Shown: positions 37,217 through 51,000, counted from the first letter of the stretch. The stretch: DNA of 64,000 nucleotides from Adineta ricciae (GCA_905250025.1 CAJNOJ010000375.1:1-64000), one strand, 5' to 3'. The notes: generated by a model from the letters alone, not told the origin. Made by a program: numbers and translations.

Positions 37217-39026
37217 TCATGTAACAACTAATGTGCGATCCTCGTCGATGGGTATCGCCTTGTTGTTTTTCGATGCTTCCATTGCAACTGGTATAGTTGA
37301 TGGACTTGTATTTTGTTTTATATTTCCACTTTTAATCGAGTTACGTAGATTGTCACACATTACTTTGCCAAAATTTTGTTTTAAACGAATCGAATCATGC
37401 TTTGCTTTAGATAAAAACTCGAAAAATGCAATAATTATAGCAAGACCGAGACCAAAAATCAATACATAAAAGACACCAGCCATATGAGATGAATGTAATT
37501 GCATCATTGATCTTAAATCATTTTTCGTTTGTAGCTTCGTACATTCCGATCTTTCATAGAACCATTTCTGTTTGAGTCGTTTAAGAAAACCGTTGTCATG
37601 AAGCTCGAGTACGGCAACATTAATTGCTTTACGTAGGTCAGATTTCAATGGTGTTACGATACCATATTCTTTCGAATTAATATCCACACGAATGACCATG
37701 ATATCACAAGGAAGACGTTCATTAATATATTCACTAAATGTGGATTCTGCAAGAAAGACATATCTTCCTAAGGAAATTTAAGATTTTAAATATAAACAAC
37801 ACTTTTAATATAATTAAATGTACCTTTTGACTGTCGTACTTTCTCAATTCCGACACGGTATGACGTTACGAAAGCATCGTCTTTATGCTTTTGCATGAAA
37901 TTCCACATATTTTGAATCATATCATCATTTGACTTATTGAAAAAATTCATGGTTGAACTATCTTTTAATATTCCATATCGAATTGTTGTTTGTTTCGATA
38001 GATCTTCTAATGATTCTATAGGTGATATCATTCTTGGGGGAAAAGGATATAATGCGATCAAACCAGCAATATATATTGCAAAGAAAATTAGACAAAATAA
38101 CCACCAAGCACTAATAGCAACACGACCTAGGAAATAACACAAACTATGTCAAATAAAAATCATTGAATATATGTAGATGCTGATACCTGCGATTGAACGA
38201 GAGATATTCCAATGCATCAAACAAGTCAATGGAAAACAAAGAGCAGTGCACATTGAAAATGTATCATATGTATTTTGAGGATAATATTCGTAATTTATAA
38301 TTCGATTAATAAATAATAAGATAATACTAACGAGAATATAAGAAAGAAGAACACAAAACCATACTGTTTTGGACATTGGAAATAAGAAGAAGAATAATTC
38401 CTATTTTCAAAAATTAACAATATGATAAATTTAGTTATAACTTTAAAAAATAGTATTACCGGTTTTTGTTTGGCAGGTTTTAACATTATCATGGACATGT
38501 CAGAGGTCATAAACGGTAGAGTAAAGTCTACTAATTTCTCACGTGCAGCATTAACGATAAGTGGTGCTACTGCTAAATCAGCTTTGTGGTTTATCAATGC
38601 ACCCATTATACCAGTCCATACTCCATTGGTAGCTCGATGACCATATTTAGTCTCAATGAAAAATTTATACGAAATGTTCAATTTTTCATGACATATTGTA
38701 TATGCTAAATCCGCACAATACCCTTCGACCATTGATGGATCAAGTATTGTTCCTTGAGTAATAGTTTGTTCCAAGAATGTTTCATTATGATTGTGTTTCA
38801 GCATCATAAATGGTGCTTCTAAAATAGTGCTAATTAAACGTGTTCGATTAACTGATAACATTCCATAGTCATTTCTTTTATTTCTAGGAATCTGAATTAA
38901 AACAATAATTTTATAGTAATACTAAATGTTCTTTCTAATAAAATAGAATTCTTTCATACTTACTTCATCTATTGGTAATACATGAGAATTTATCGTCAAT
39001 AGAAGACCAATAATGGCAACCAACAT
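37217..39026 (-). CDS. Ionotropic glutamate receptor, short form with divergent M3
   Basis: Ligand-gated ion channel subunit. Minus-strand exons 39026-38964, 38891-38460, 38400-38187, 38126-37824 and 37767-37217 join in frame. Signal peptide MLVAIIGLLLTINSHVLP is followed directly by the S1 half of the ligand-binding domain, so there is no amino-terminal domain. S1 has VEGYCADLAYTI, GVWTGIMGALINHKADLAVA and PLIVNAAREKLVDFTLPF, where the Arg is the glutamate alpha-carboxylate ligand. M1 follows ELFFFLFPMSKTVWF. The pore loop reads CTALCFPLTCLMHWNISRS. M3 has AWWLFCLIFFAIYIAGLIAL instead of the nearly universal SYTANLAAFLT. S2 has SPIESLEDLSKQ, YGILKDSST, FLAESTFSEY (acidic ligand residue) and the C...C pair; M4 is VFYVLIFGLGLAIIIAFFEF. 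No stop or frame change. Confidence 0.88.
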
Positions 39027-39576
39027 GATGAGAATTATATAGTTTCTATCAAATTGATCTAGAAAAACTTTTTTTGTTAATAAAGATAAAATAAACGATA
39101 TTGAAACGCATTTTTTGCGAACATCTCTTTTAGCAAGTCATAATACATCATTGATATCTATATAAGACCTAACTCAAATAAAACGATTTTTTCTCTACGA
39201 TATATAAACATAAAGAGAATAACATTCTTCTTTACCAAAATAGGTATTATATTTCTAATATCATAAGAAGATAGGTTATTTGGAGAAGACAATTAAGAAG
39301 AACGTTTATCTTCAACACGATAAATCCATTATATACTGAATGAGGTTTGAGAAGACAATAAAGAAATTAGTAGAACAAAATGTAGATGGTATGCCCTGAT
39401 GACAAATGATTATATGATAGCATCATCAGTATTGAAAAATAGAGTTTAATAGCCTATATATTCTTTGTTCTCCTTCTTGTTGTTATATCTTTCTCTTAGT
39501 TTTTCTCTCAGATAAGCTAAACATCTGTACTACATATTGCTATAATTATCTAGATCATTTATCGGTTTTTTTCTTT

Positions 39577-39609
<33 letters not shown>

Positions 39610-39967
39610 TTTTTGTGTATTTGAGACTATCAATAACTAATAATTGATTTATAACTGTACTGTTTCTTGTATCTATCAATGAAACGTATTTCCATTGTAG
39701 AAATATAGAGAAGAAAAATATGTACAACAACAAGATTAATTTTTTACATGTTGACTTTATGCTGCACAAAAAAAATATTAAACTAATTTCACTACTAGAT
39801 CTCATCAACTTGAGGTTGTGAGTGCTATATCCATATAACATCCTCACCCTGTCGAAGAACTCAAGCGTTTTCCCATAAGTACTTATATGATTATACATTT
39901 TATCGATGCAGGAATTCCTATTGTGCTGTAATTTTACATAATGATCTAGATGATGTGGTTTCAAAGA
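39027..39967. other. Upstream region of the receptor gene with a TTTC microsatellite
   Basis: AT-rich. A (TTTC)n run lies at about 39573-39607. No gene is supported; the frame on minus across it is repeat-driven. Confidence 0.5.
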
Positions 39968-41360
39968 TTAAGGGTGATCATTGTCTATACCACAAATTTA
40001 TGATGAAGAAGCAGCACGACTCAATTCGTCGAAATTAGCAATTGCTTCATTATCATCATCAAGAAAAATTAGTTAATGGAAATTCTATTTTGTTTCACCT
40101 GAACTATTCATTCTTCTAGGTAGTATATTAAATAAAGCACGACATTTGCAAACACTAGCTATTCCTGGTACTCGGCTATTTCAAATTCCTGAAGGTTATA
40201 CAAAAACCTTGAGAAATCTTCCATTTCTATGCATTGATCACATTATAAAAATAAAAGCTCAAATATTGGCTTTTGTTTCTACAGAACAATGAAAACCATT
40301 GTTCAATAGTTCAATCGTTTTAATGGATGGTACGTTCTCCATATCACCATCAATGTTCAACCAAGTCTATTGTATACATGCAATTAAATTTGAACAATGT
40401 AAGTTTAAATTTATATTTTAAACAAACGTGTTGTAACCGTATCTTATAGGCATTTGTATGTGTTTTTGCATTATTATTTGATAGAAAAAAATCAACATAT
40501 AAAATTTTATCTCACGAATTACATAACAAAGCTTTTCAATTAAATATGACTTTTAATCCAAGTATTATTATTTCGGATTTTGAAGGAAGCTTAAGAGATA
40601 TTATTAAAACTGAAGTACATATTATTTTATTTCATTTAAAATGAACAATAGGTGCTTATCTTCTTTTAGTTTCCTAATTCAGAAGATGTTCGACGATACT
40701 TTCATTTCACTCAGGCGGTATATCGAAATGTTCAAACGCTTGGTTTATGTCGTGATTATACTGCTGGCGAAGAAATTCGAGAGTTATTTGTCGAAAATGT
40801 ATGGCTCTTGCATTAACACCTATCTCATTGATTCTACAGGTTTCTGATACATTTCCAGATTTTGTTATTGAATTATCAACAGCAAAATATGATTTGCTTA
40901 AACCATTATTTAGTTATTTTGATAATCAATGGATTCAAAAATTAAATCCTCAGCATTGGAATGTTTATGAAATGAAAATGGGAATAACCAATAGTGCTGA
41001 GAATTTATATTTTTCACTAATACTGATCCTTTTCTCGTTATTTTTTATCGGCTACCATAATCATCTTAATTTACGAATATTTAAATATTATTCAAATATA
41101 TGAGCTTTTATTAAGTGCATCCAGGGTGAAAAAAATCGGTTCAATCATTTGTTAATTCAGGTGAAAGGTAGTCGTTCTGGTCGATTGAAAACAAAAAATT
41201 CATACATTCGATCTACCGTATGAACATAGTGGTATTAATCTAAATGAATTCTTAGAAAATTTATCGTATGTTGTTACTAAGAATATTAAATTAAAAGGAG
41301 AAAAAAATGAAGTTTCGCTCATTTGTGCAGTAATTTCGCTTCATCCATATGATTTTAACT
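39968..41360 (+). pseudogene. MULE-type transposase relic
   Basis: Mutator-like transposase fragments in order on the plus strand: IPQIYDEEAARLNSSKLAIA, then IVLMDGTFSISPSMFNQVYC (first catalytic Asp, MULE signature DGTF...F.Q), then across a 56 bp GT-AG intron AFVCVFALLFDRKK and IIISDFEGSLRDI (second Asp), then RYFHFTQAVYRNVQTLGL (the family's C.FH...Q motif, with Cys changed). Downstream are weaker matches and a polar C-terminus. Stops occur, for example TGA in STEQ-stop-KPLF near 40289, and frames change, so it is dead. No inverted repeat ends were found. Confidence 0.75.
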
Positions 41361-41976
41361 GATGTTCTCTTACTCAATTAATAAAATTTGATTCATATTA
41401 ATAAAGATTATTTCGTATTGATATGTTCTATTCGTTTCGATGAACTTCCCCGTCATTTCTCACTTCAACGTTTGTCCTTTCTGTCTATTTCCATCCATTC
41501 GTTTCCATCCGTTCGCATAGGACATTCGTGGGCTGTCATTGTATGGAAGTTATGTTTTATATTACATGCATATATGAGAATCTGTTTAGTTAGAAATCGT
41601 TCGGATATGATCGTATTAAATTTTATTGTATCAATTTATATAGATCTTCGAAAGATAGCTGAATATGGAAATATCCGATCGTTTTGTAGGGAAAATTCTC
41701 AATAGCATTATAGGGAATATCCAGTCATTCAGCCAAAAAGGAAAATCCCATCTGATAAACATGTGTATCTCGATCATCGATCGAATGTTACAGAACGAAA
41801 GAAATATAGTTAGTGCGTATAGAAAGAAAAGAAAAAAAGATTATCTAGGCATAGGTAAAGCATATGTACTATTATACATCAAGATGTGCGCAAAGGCATA
41901 AATGTGATCCATTAATTAGATATAGGAAATGTATATAGAAACTACAAGATAAATTCATATAATGATAAAGTCAGGA
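41361..41976. other. Intergenic DNA, no gene seen
   Basis: No supported gene; CCATTCGTTTCCATCCGTTC-like short repeats near 41490-41515. Confidence 0.4.
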
Positions 41977-42835
41977 TTTTTCTTAAAGCCATCATATCAC
42001 GAACATTCGACGTGCTTGGTTTTCTTATTTTAGCTGGCTTTGCTATTTCGGCTGTTGTTGCACTTGTCACAAAGAATGATACTGTGCTTCTTTTAGAAAA
42101 ATCACTGTGGCGATCTTTTTCGCATGCTATTTGTTCCTATTTCGGTGCATTTTTATGTACTTTGGCATTATTCTTCCTTCCTTCCTTCATATCGAGAGAG
42201 GGGTATATAAACGTGTGTTCTGTATTAGAACGATACGATTGATGATAGGAAGAACTAAAGAAAGACATGATTCCATTGGGATACACATCTCTTCCACCAG
42301 AAATCGCCTTAATCCCTAACTACCGGTGTTGCTTCGATTGTTTTTGCTGATACATTAATTCCAATTCGATGTTGCTGTCAAGGATGTCGTTGGCGGCCAA
42401 TGGCGTACTATCTCTATAAAGATTTATTACCAACGAAACGAAAAGACATTGGCTTACCTGATGACATGTTCAAGTATCGACTGGAACCAATAAATAAATT
42501 ATATGATTTGAAAAAGAAATCACCTGATAAACAAGAAGTGGCACAGGTGTATGATTGGCTATATACAAGTTGTTCGTCTTTTCGTCGAACATGGTATGTA
42601 ATAACGATCGTTTGGGCTGTCGGACTTTTCTTGGAATTTATTGGTCGATTAATTCTTGTTCTTGTTCATCTAAGCGTCACTCAAATTTATATCTATGCAC
42701 ACGTTATTTTGGGCGTGGTGGTCGTAGTATGCGGGTGCATTAACAATTATTTTTGTATCGAGAGAGCGTAAAAAATCGATAGCATTCGTTAAACAATTGA
42801 ATGAAAGACGTTGGAATATAGGATATTCACAACAG
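41977..42835 (+). CDS. VC0807-like (septation protein A-like) membrane protein, model incomplete
   Basis: Polytopic membrane protein of unknown activity. One exon contains SRTFDVLGFLILAGFAISAV and ALVTKNDTVLLLEKSLWRSF; after an uncertain intron, 42320-42830 reads GVASIVFADTLIPIRC, RWRPMAYYLYKDLLPTKRKD, and WYVITIVWAVGLFLEFIGRL followed by ILVLVHLSV. The order (gF.isavlal..., sl, RP..YYl.., then .t.vWg.g.l.e...R..l) matches VC0807-type proteins common in actinobacteria and fungi. Transfer from such donors, frequent in bdelloids, is possible, but the presence of an intron shows residence in the eukaryotic genome. Neither start codon nor exact exon ends could be fixed, so a broken copy cannot be excluded. 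Confidence 0.5.
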
Positions 42836-43108
42836 TAACAATCCAATTTTTCCCTTTGGATAATAGGAAACACTTCCACTTCCAGAGGATTCGTGTCTGA
42901 CATAGGAATGCTAATACTTACTATCATAGATTCTTTGTAGTATTAAATAGGTGCTGTAGTAGTTTGGCGCATTTGTTTGAATGTTTTATGGATTAGTTGA
43001 CAATACATTCTATTCAGCAATGTGTAACTACCTGAAATCGGATGACTGCTCAGTTGAATTCGTTGCCTATTTATTAATTCTGTTTTGTCTAACGTTCTCA
43101 ATATTACT

Positions 43109-43414
43109 GGGTGTTTCCATGGGAAAGCACCAGCCGATTCGGCGACCTCCTCCGATTTTGACGAAACTTTCTGAGTTTGTAGAGCTTTTCAAGCTGAGCA
43201 TTTTGCTATAAAGATTTTTTCGATTTTACCTTNATTTCAAAAAATCAAAAATGGTGCTCTTAGTATTTGATCTATATCTCCTCGAAAGAAAGGTCAAATC
43301 GAAAAAATTTTTATATCAAAATGCTCAGCTTGAAAAGCTCTACAAACCCAAAAAGTTTCGTCAAAATCGGAGCTGGTCGCCGAATGGACCTGGTGGTTTC
43401 CCATGGAAACACCC
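43109..43414. mobile_element. Foldback element, 306 bp, with TACT duplication
   Basis: Left arm starting GGGTGTTTCCATGGGAAA is repeated inverted at the right end, with arms of about 110-130 bp around a short loop containing one unread base (43233). Both sides are flanked by TACT (43105-43108 and 43415-43418), a 4 bp target duplication. No coding sequence of its own. Confidence 0.85.
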
Positions 43415-43508
43415 TACTATCATTATTGTTAGTCGTAAATACAATGTAAAGAGTGTTCGAACTACTAGATATAGTTTTTGTTGCATCACGAATCGGGTGA
43501 GGCTATTG

Positions 43509-43735
43509 CTGTGAATCAAGAACAAAGCTCTAATCCCTCCTACCTTTACTCGTCAGTTCTGTCTACCCTTACCTATTACCAATTGGTTTTAGGCAGTTCT
43601 ATTTGATAATATCTGTCTTCAATCAATCTCACCCAGTATATCATTCACACTGACACATATCTGTCTATTCTCTACATATATTTCACCTAATTTCGTGCAT
43701 ACTTTTCCAGTTTTATCTGTTCCAAAGATGGTTCT
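43509..43735 (+). repeat. Dispersed repeat, copy 1
   Basis: About 225 bp closely matching 52148-52370 in the same orientation, from AATCAAGAACAAAG through CCCTTACCTATTACCA to a TTTCACCTA...TTCGT end. Pyrimidine-rich strand, no coding sequence, no inverted ends seen. It could be a SINE-like or other short interspersed repeat; no tRNA-like promoter was recognised. Confidence 0.75.
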
Positions 43736-43769
43736 TTTATATCACCCTTACCCACAATATTCTCTATTC

Positions 43770-44013
43770 TTATCATTTGACCATATTGTCGAACAATATC
43801 ACTGAATAGTTCACATCAATTATTCGATTGATCAAAAATAGCTGTTCGACAATTCAAATTAGTTAAACAAGCTATTTGACAAGTTTTTAAGTTTGATGTG
43901 AAAATAGTTGTGAGTGGTAAACATTGTGGATCAACATAGTGACATCGTGAGTCGTAGAAAATTGAGAATACTGTTGTATGTATATTTTGTGATAATGATA
44001 TGATGAATAACAA
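43770..44013 (-). pseudogene. PAN/apple-like domain gene fragment
   Basis: Minus-strand frame starting MLFIISLSQNIHTTVFS, then CHYVDPQCLPLTT and TCQIACLTNLNCRTAIFDQ, a spacing of Cys residues like the PAN/apple fold (C...C......C...FD......C.LF). A TGA interrupts it just before CELFSDIVRQY, after which no further gene is seen because the dispersed repeat begins. Interpretation as a decayed secreted or adhesion protein is tentative. Confidence 0.4.
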
Positions 44014-45093
44014 TCGAAAAAAATAATGAAATTATAATTTTTATATTCGAACTAGAAGAAAATGCCATCAATGAATCAGTTATAGTTGGTTTTGTTCGCA
44101 TTTCAAAAATATTTGAAAAAAAGAAAAGGAAATTGGTTCAAACTTCATAGAGTGAACTTCAGCATAAAAACGAGAAAAGAAGCTCAAATGATTCAGTATA
44201 GATCTATAAATAAGACATTGTTACATTTTGTACCAGTGACACAAGTATTTATCAAAGAGCGTAATACCTTTGCTATAAAGGCATTTGCATGATCCAAAGT
44301 ATTTGATAGTTCTTCAACGAAACAGCTTTTCATAAAATAATAAATAATTATGTACTTATTTGTAAAGGTGATATTCACATTAAAATCCTTATCGAATTCA
44401 CATAGATATATTGATGAAAGTATAAGACAATAACGGATTAACTATTTGAGAATATAGACATAACTTGATTATGACAGTGTATGAATCCACACCCTCAAGA
44501 TCTATCTTTTTTTGACAAATTATTGACCTGGCTTTCCATTTCGCAATTTCACATCGATGATAGTATTCTTTTGTAGTTTTGATTCTGAGACGCTTTGATA
44601 AACCAACTTGCAACTGTTCTATTTCATTCATTTTTTTATATTGCGATTTTCATTTACTTATATTTACATTACTATGTACTATCAGCATCTAATGATTAGA
44701 GTTTTTGCATAATAAAAAGATATGAATACTTGTTTTAAAAACTATTTGCTTTACTGATTTTTCGACTATGACAATATATTGCATAAAAACTTCTTTCTGG
44801 CACACTGCATGTTTATTTAAAAGAACGCAAAAATATATATATATATAATGTTAAATGCTTCATCATTGTGAGGGTTGAACCATGGTTAACACAAACAAGA
44901 TGTCAATCTATTTCAACGATATACATAAATCGCGAGGTCTACATTTTGAGTTGACCTACTGTTTGTTGTTTAGTGAGCTTATTCTACATATAACACGGTT
45001 GAGTCTTATCAGCAGAATTCTCATAAACTTTGCATTTCGAAATGAAATCTACAGCCATTTTTCTTTGTTCAATTAATTACCTTATTTTGAGAG
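44014..45093. other. Intergenic DNA upstream of the NACHT-WD gene
   Basis: AT-rich, a (TA)n run near 44832-44850, no supported gene. Confidence 0.45.
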
Positions 45094-48000
45094 ATGATGT
45101 CATCGACTTATATGGAGACTTTACGTGGCTGGTGTCAAGAATTGCCAGAAGTTCGATGGAAAGTAGTTCGAGTTTTTCTCAGTTCAACATTTTCAGGTTA
45201 GAAATTTACATAGAGTTCTCTTTTTACAAATTAGAATAATAACTAGACACGCTAACTGAACGCGATTCTCTAATTGAAAATGTTTTTCCAAAGTTGAAAA
45301 TTTATTGTCGTGAAAAATATGGTTTAGAATTTCAAGTTTGTATTTCAAGCTTTTATTTCCGGTTAACATTTATTTAACGATGATAGTACGTTGACATGCG
45401 ATGGGGAATTCCAACCGAATCAGCTGACAATCACAGTGAAGTCGAAACATGTCTCAAAGAAATCAAACTATGTCAAAAAAATTCTGTGGCTACTAATTTT
45501 GTGGTAAAAACTTTCCTTTTACATTCATTTATTGATTCATCAAAAGTTCTTCATAGGTCCTATTAGGTCATCGTTATGGTTCGCGACCAACACCAGCCAC
45601 TATTCGTGCATCACTTTTCGAACAACTCTATAAAATCATTTATTTCGATATGAATGAAAACGAAGATGCTCAATTGCTTTCTCAGTGGTATCAACTCGAT
45701 ACAAATCAGATACCCGCCGCTTATATACTGCGTCCGATCTCGTCAATTTTACCTAAAATTCTATCTACCGTAAATAGAAGATCAATTTTGTAATGATGAA
45801 CTTAAAGAAAATGTTGTTGTATTTAGGATAGAAATGAAGTAAAACAAGCAGAAAAGGATTTGAAAAAGATCAATAATCGCATTCGAACAAAATTACGACA
45901 AGCAGCTACAAAATGTTTAGAACAACAACAAATTCAAGAAAATGAATATGATGACTTTTTTGTATCAGGTACGAGTGAAATCGCGAGAGAAGACTAAAAA
46001 ACATCTTTTTTGTTGTGTTTCATTTTACTCTGCTGACTCACATGTGATAGTTAGATTTTTCCAGTAGTGACATTAGGTCCGAGCATCACTCGATAGAGAT
46101 GTGAAGTAGATTTTTTTCCTCACTAGTTTTAGAACATCATTCCTAATAGTTCCTCATACTTTGACGAAGAATGTTTATAAAAGTCTAATCATCGATCATC
46201 TACCCGTAATTCTCCTTGGTGTTTTATAGTAACAGAAAAAGAAATTATCAATGGTATTTTATCGGTACCAAATGCCAATGAACGAACATTATGTTTCATG
46301 CGTGAAATCGACGATATTCATGAACATTTATCGGATAGCAAAGCGTCGAAATATATTGAATTACAATATTCAAATGATGGTACACCAATAGTTGACGATG
46401 AAGTTGAAAAGTTACTCAATCGTTTAAAATATACACGTATTCCGAGTGTATTACAATCCGAAAATATTTACAAATATAAAATTCACTGGTCATCGAAAGG
46501 TATTAATCGAAATGATCATAGTGAACATATATTACAATTTAATAACGATTTTTACAATGCAATTAAACAACAAATTGATCAATGTGTTCAATCGCGTATT
46601 ATGCCTATCTCTGATCCGTTATATCATGAAGTACTGGAACATGCCATACAATGTAAAACATATGTCGCGAAATTTCATGGACGAACAGATATTTTAAATA
46701 AGGTAAGGTGAATATATCATCATTTTTTTATAAGAAATTTGATTTTCTAGTTAAAAGAATATATTAATGACGAGAATGAAAATCGTCCGTGTGTTGTCTA
46801 TGGAGATTCAGGTTGTGGAAAAACAAGTTTGTTAGCCAAAGCTGCTATGGAAGTATGTCGAATAGATGAGAAATAATGTCAATGAATAGATGTATTTTAG
46901 ATATCAAATTGGTGGCCAAATCGATCTGTTTCGATTATTTTACGATTTCTAGGGTATGTTAAAAATAATCTGAATAAATACGGATTACTTAGAGATTATA
47001 TTTGAACTGTAGAACGACCCCATCGTCATCAACAACGTTAAAAACTCTTCTATCAGTATCCGAACAGATTTGTCGATTATATAACATATCAATGGAAAAC
47101 TATTCGAATGTCTCACAATTACGATATCAATTAGAAAAGGATATATTAGAAAAAATCCCTCCCAATGAATATCTTGTTATCTTATTTGATTCAATCGATC
47201 AATTATCATCAGATGCACATAATTGTAAATGGATTCCAATAAATTATCCAAAGAATGTCAAATGTATTATATCAATATTATCTGATCATGGAAATGTTCT
47301 ATCAAATTTAAAAATGATTATGAAACAGAATTCAAATTTATTTTTGTTTGCTTCGCCTTTTGATGCAGCAACTGTTGAATTTCTTTATAATGATTGGCTT
47401 CAAATGAAACAACATTCGTTAAGTAATGAACATCATTCGTTTATTTTGAATTTACTACATAGTCGAACAGAAATTCTTCCTCTGTTTATGAAACTTATCT
47501 TTGATATTGCTCTAACTTGGCATTCGTACGACATAATTGATGAGAATTTGAAACATTTGCAAACCATCGATGATTGTATTCTTTACCTTTTCAATCGTTT
47601 AAAACGGATTCATGGAGATTTATTAGTTTCTCGTTCATTATGTTATTTGACAGCGTTGAAAAATGGAATTAGTCAGAACGAACTGGAAGATGTTCTTTCA
47701 TTAGATGACGAAGTGCTGAGAAATGTTTTTCAGCATTATATACCACCTGTTAAACGTTTACCTGGCATATTGTGGACGAGAATTCGAAATGATTTAGATG
47801 AATATATAACTGAAAAAGAAATGGATGATGTATCGGTCATTTATTGGTAAGCGATGATCGTTTCTTTGTATGCACAAGAGTTCTAGTTAGGTTTTTCTTT
47901 GTAAATTCTTTGAAAAAATGAAGTTCTACCAGAAAATGATTCTATGTGTAAGAATTGGGCACGGAAACGGTCGATTTCCGGAGAGGAAATCGCGCCATCG

Positions 48001-51000
48001 AGTTTACCAAATTTCACTGAAAATCAAGAAGAGTTTGCCACAACCGATAGCCGGATACGATCATCTTTTCCTACGGTTTTTAACGCGAAAGTATAGATAT
48101 CTTGCAGGTTTTCGCCACTCAGTCAAGGTTTATGATTGACTACATCATATTATTCATGTTTGACTGATGGATATAGCAGCTAGTTCATATGATTGATTGA
48201 AATCTATATATATATATATAGGTATCATCGTAGATTTATCGAAGTAGCAGAGAAAGAGTACGTATCAACGTTGACTGCGAAACAGAAAACCGATATTTTT
48301 CTCAATATGATTGATTTGTATAACGAAACATGGAGTGGTAAAGTGAAGCCACTAAAAATCAATAACGAAAATTTGATTAAAAAGTATAATCTCACTGATG
48401 TCAATGGAGAAGTTCAAGCAAATCGTTTAATAAGTTCTCAGCCAATTGAATTCGTCGACAGAAATGGTCAAACTCAATTTAACAAACGAAAACTAAAGGG
48501 ATTACCCCATTTCTTAAGTAAAATCAGTCCTGATGTATCAATTCCAATAGCAGCAGAACGAATTTTCTTCGACTATTCATTTATGCGTAATTAATTCTAT
48601 TTTTCTCAAAAGAAAGACTTAAATAATGTCATTGTCATCTATGTTTAGGTGCAAAAATGATCTGTTCATCCTTTGATGACGTCAATGAAGATTTTGACGG
48701 CATTCTAAACGTATCAACGTATGGACTTCGAAAAGAAATCAGAGCAATCCAAGAGGAGATTTCCATACATTCGATGGTCTATTTGATAACTGGAAGTTTA
48801 CTTGAGAAATATCCGGATAATTATGGTTTTGAAATGTCCTCGCGACTTCTTCGTTTATTTGGAATAAAACCGTATGTAACTTCGTTCATAAAACAACTGG
48901 ATATATAAAGTATTTCTCATTGTTCATTAATACCTCCCTATTGTCAAAATGAACCACCCTGTAGTGGGTTAGGACGACAATTCATTCAACATACTTCATC
49001 GCTTATTTGTATGAAATTTACTCAAGATTTCTTAATGTTTTATAGTTTATCGGATAAGATTGTTGTTTTTGATATGAAGGAGAGTAAAACTACTGCTGAT
49101 ATAAATCTACCGAGATTAAATCAATCGTATTTAAATTGTACAATGTTTAAAAATCCGAATTTCATCGGTGAAAATGTCAAAAATATGTTATTTCTCGTTT
49201 ATTCACTGAATAAAATTTATTTAACCAATTCAAATGAAGATATTATATTCAATAAATCATCTCCATTTGGATATTTATCTGTGGAAATTTCCCATACGAA
49301 TCCAATTCTTTGTATCTTTGCAGAAATTAACAGGAATTCACTTGAATGTTGAGATATATTTCGAAATGAATTATTTCAACGAATAGAATTTTCATTTTCA
49401 ACAATTCGATATGTACTTTATTCGAATAGATATTCCATGATAATTATTGTATTTCATAATGGAAATATTGTCTTTTATTCGATGATTGATTCGACACAAT
49501 CAAAATTTGTCTGTCGAGGTTCTATTGAACTTGGTGAACAACTTCATTCAATCACTTTGGATAATCATATGTTAATATGTACATTTGATTCAACAGTTTC
49601 AATTGATTTCGTTTTTATTAATTTAGAACAATTTAAAAAAACTGAAGAAGTTTTAAATAATAATCAAATATTAAAAATCTTAGTGAAATTTGATCAACCA
49701 TTAGAACCGAAAACAATCAAGCAGATTATTTTACCATATAGAATCGGTACGGTTGAAGGAAGTCGTTATATTAAATTTCCATTATTCATAGCTTTAACAA
49801 GTGAATCTTTATATGTTATTCATCTATGTGGTATGAAAAAGATCTCATATGCAAGAATTGAAGGTCAATTTGATTTGGCATCTATGCATATAAATAATCT
49901 TGAATTGGTATATACGGCACATGGAGGTGTTATTCGATTGTATATGTGGACATGCTTAAATTCAAAAGATGATAATCATATTCTACATCAATGGCAATTA
50001 TATGTTACAATTGATGTTAGTTCTTCGTCGATTAGGTCAATTTTTTCTGCACCTGCTTATGGTGAGTGTATATGTTTTCGAATTAGTCGGTTGATTTTCG
50101 ATAAAATTTTTTAAAGCATTGATGTTCTTTTGCTTGCTACAAAATGGAGCTATTCATCTGTACAATGCAAAAGATGCGAGACAAAGTTTGAAAACTACAC
50201 CTCCTTTTCCACGTACAAATCGATCAATACAAACTATTAAATTACTTAACGGCGAAGCTATTACACTTGATAGGTCACAACGGTAAGCATTAGTCATGCC
50301 GAAAGGTACGGATCGTATTAGAAGTAGCGATTGACAATTTGCCAACGGAATCCTAAAGAATTTTTAAACCTCATATTTTCTTCATTTAGTGAACTGACAT
50401 CATGGTCCTATCAACACTCGACATCGATTGAATCAACTCGTACCTATGAAAATAATATAATTGTTGATAATTTCGCGATGATTTGTAGCAATACGGATCC
50501 AAAAGTCGTATTTATACTTATTTTGACAAGTAATCATTGTGCGGAGATTTATTTAACTAAATCACTTGATAAAAATTGTTTATTTCATCTTGAATTGAAT
50601 TCGTCTTCAAGAGTTCATTCAACAACGAATGGAAGTTTTCTAATATTAACACAAACGGGTTCAATACATCACATTGTTGAAGAGTCGAAATTTGTTGAAA
50701 AGACAAGAAGTCAATTGGATATTCAATGTTCAATGATGCTCAGTTCGATTCTAAGAATCAATTCGCGTGAATATCTTGTTATATTTGATGATATTGGTAA
50801 ATCAATGGCTATTTGGTCAAATGAACAAATTATCTATGTTAATCTGAATTTTCCTCACATTGTTTTACCATTTTCATCTCATTTGTTATCTCTGATTGGT
50901 GAATCATCTCAAGATTCCGTATCATTTCATTTCAATAACCGGAATCTTATTCTCTGTCAAATTAAATTAGAAGAATCAAACAAAAAAGCTTATCTTAACA

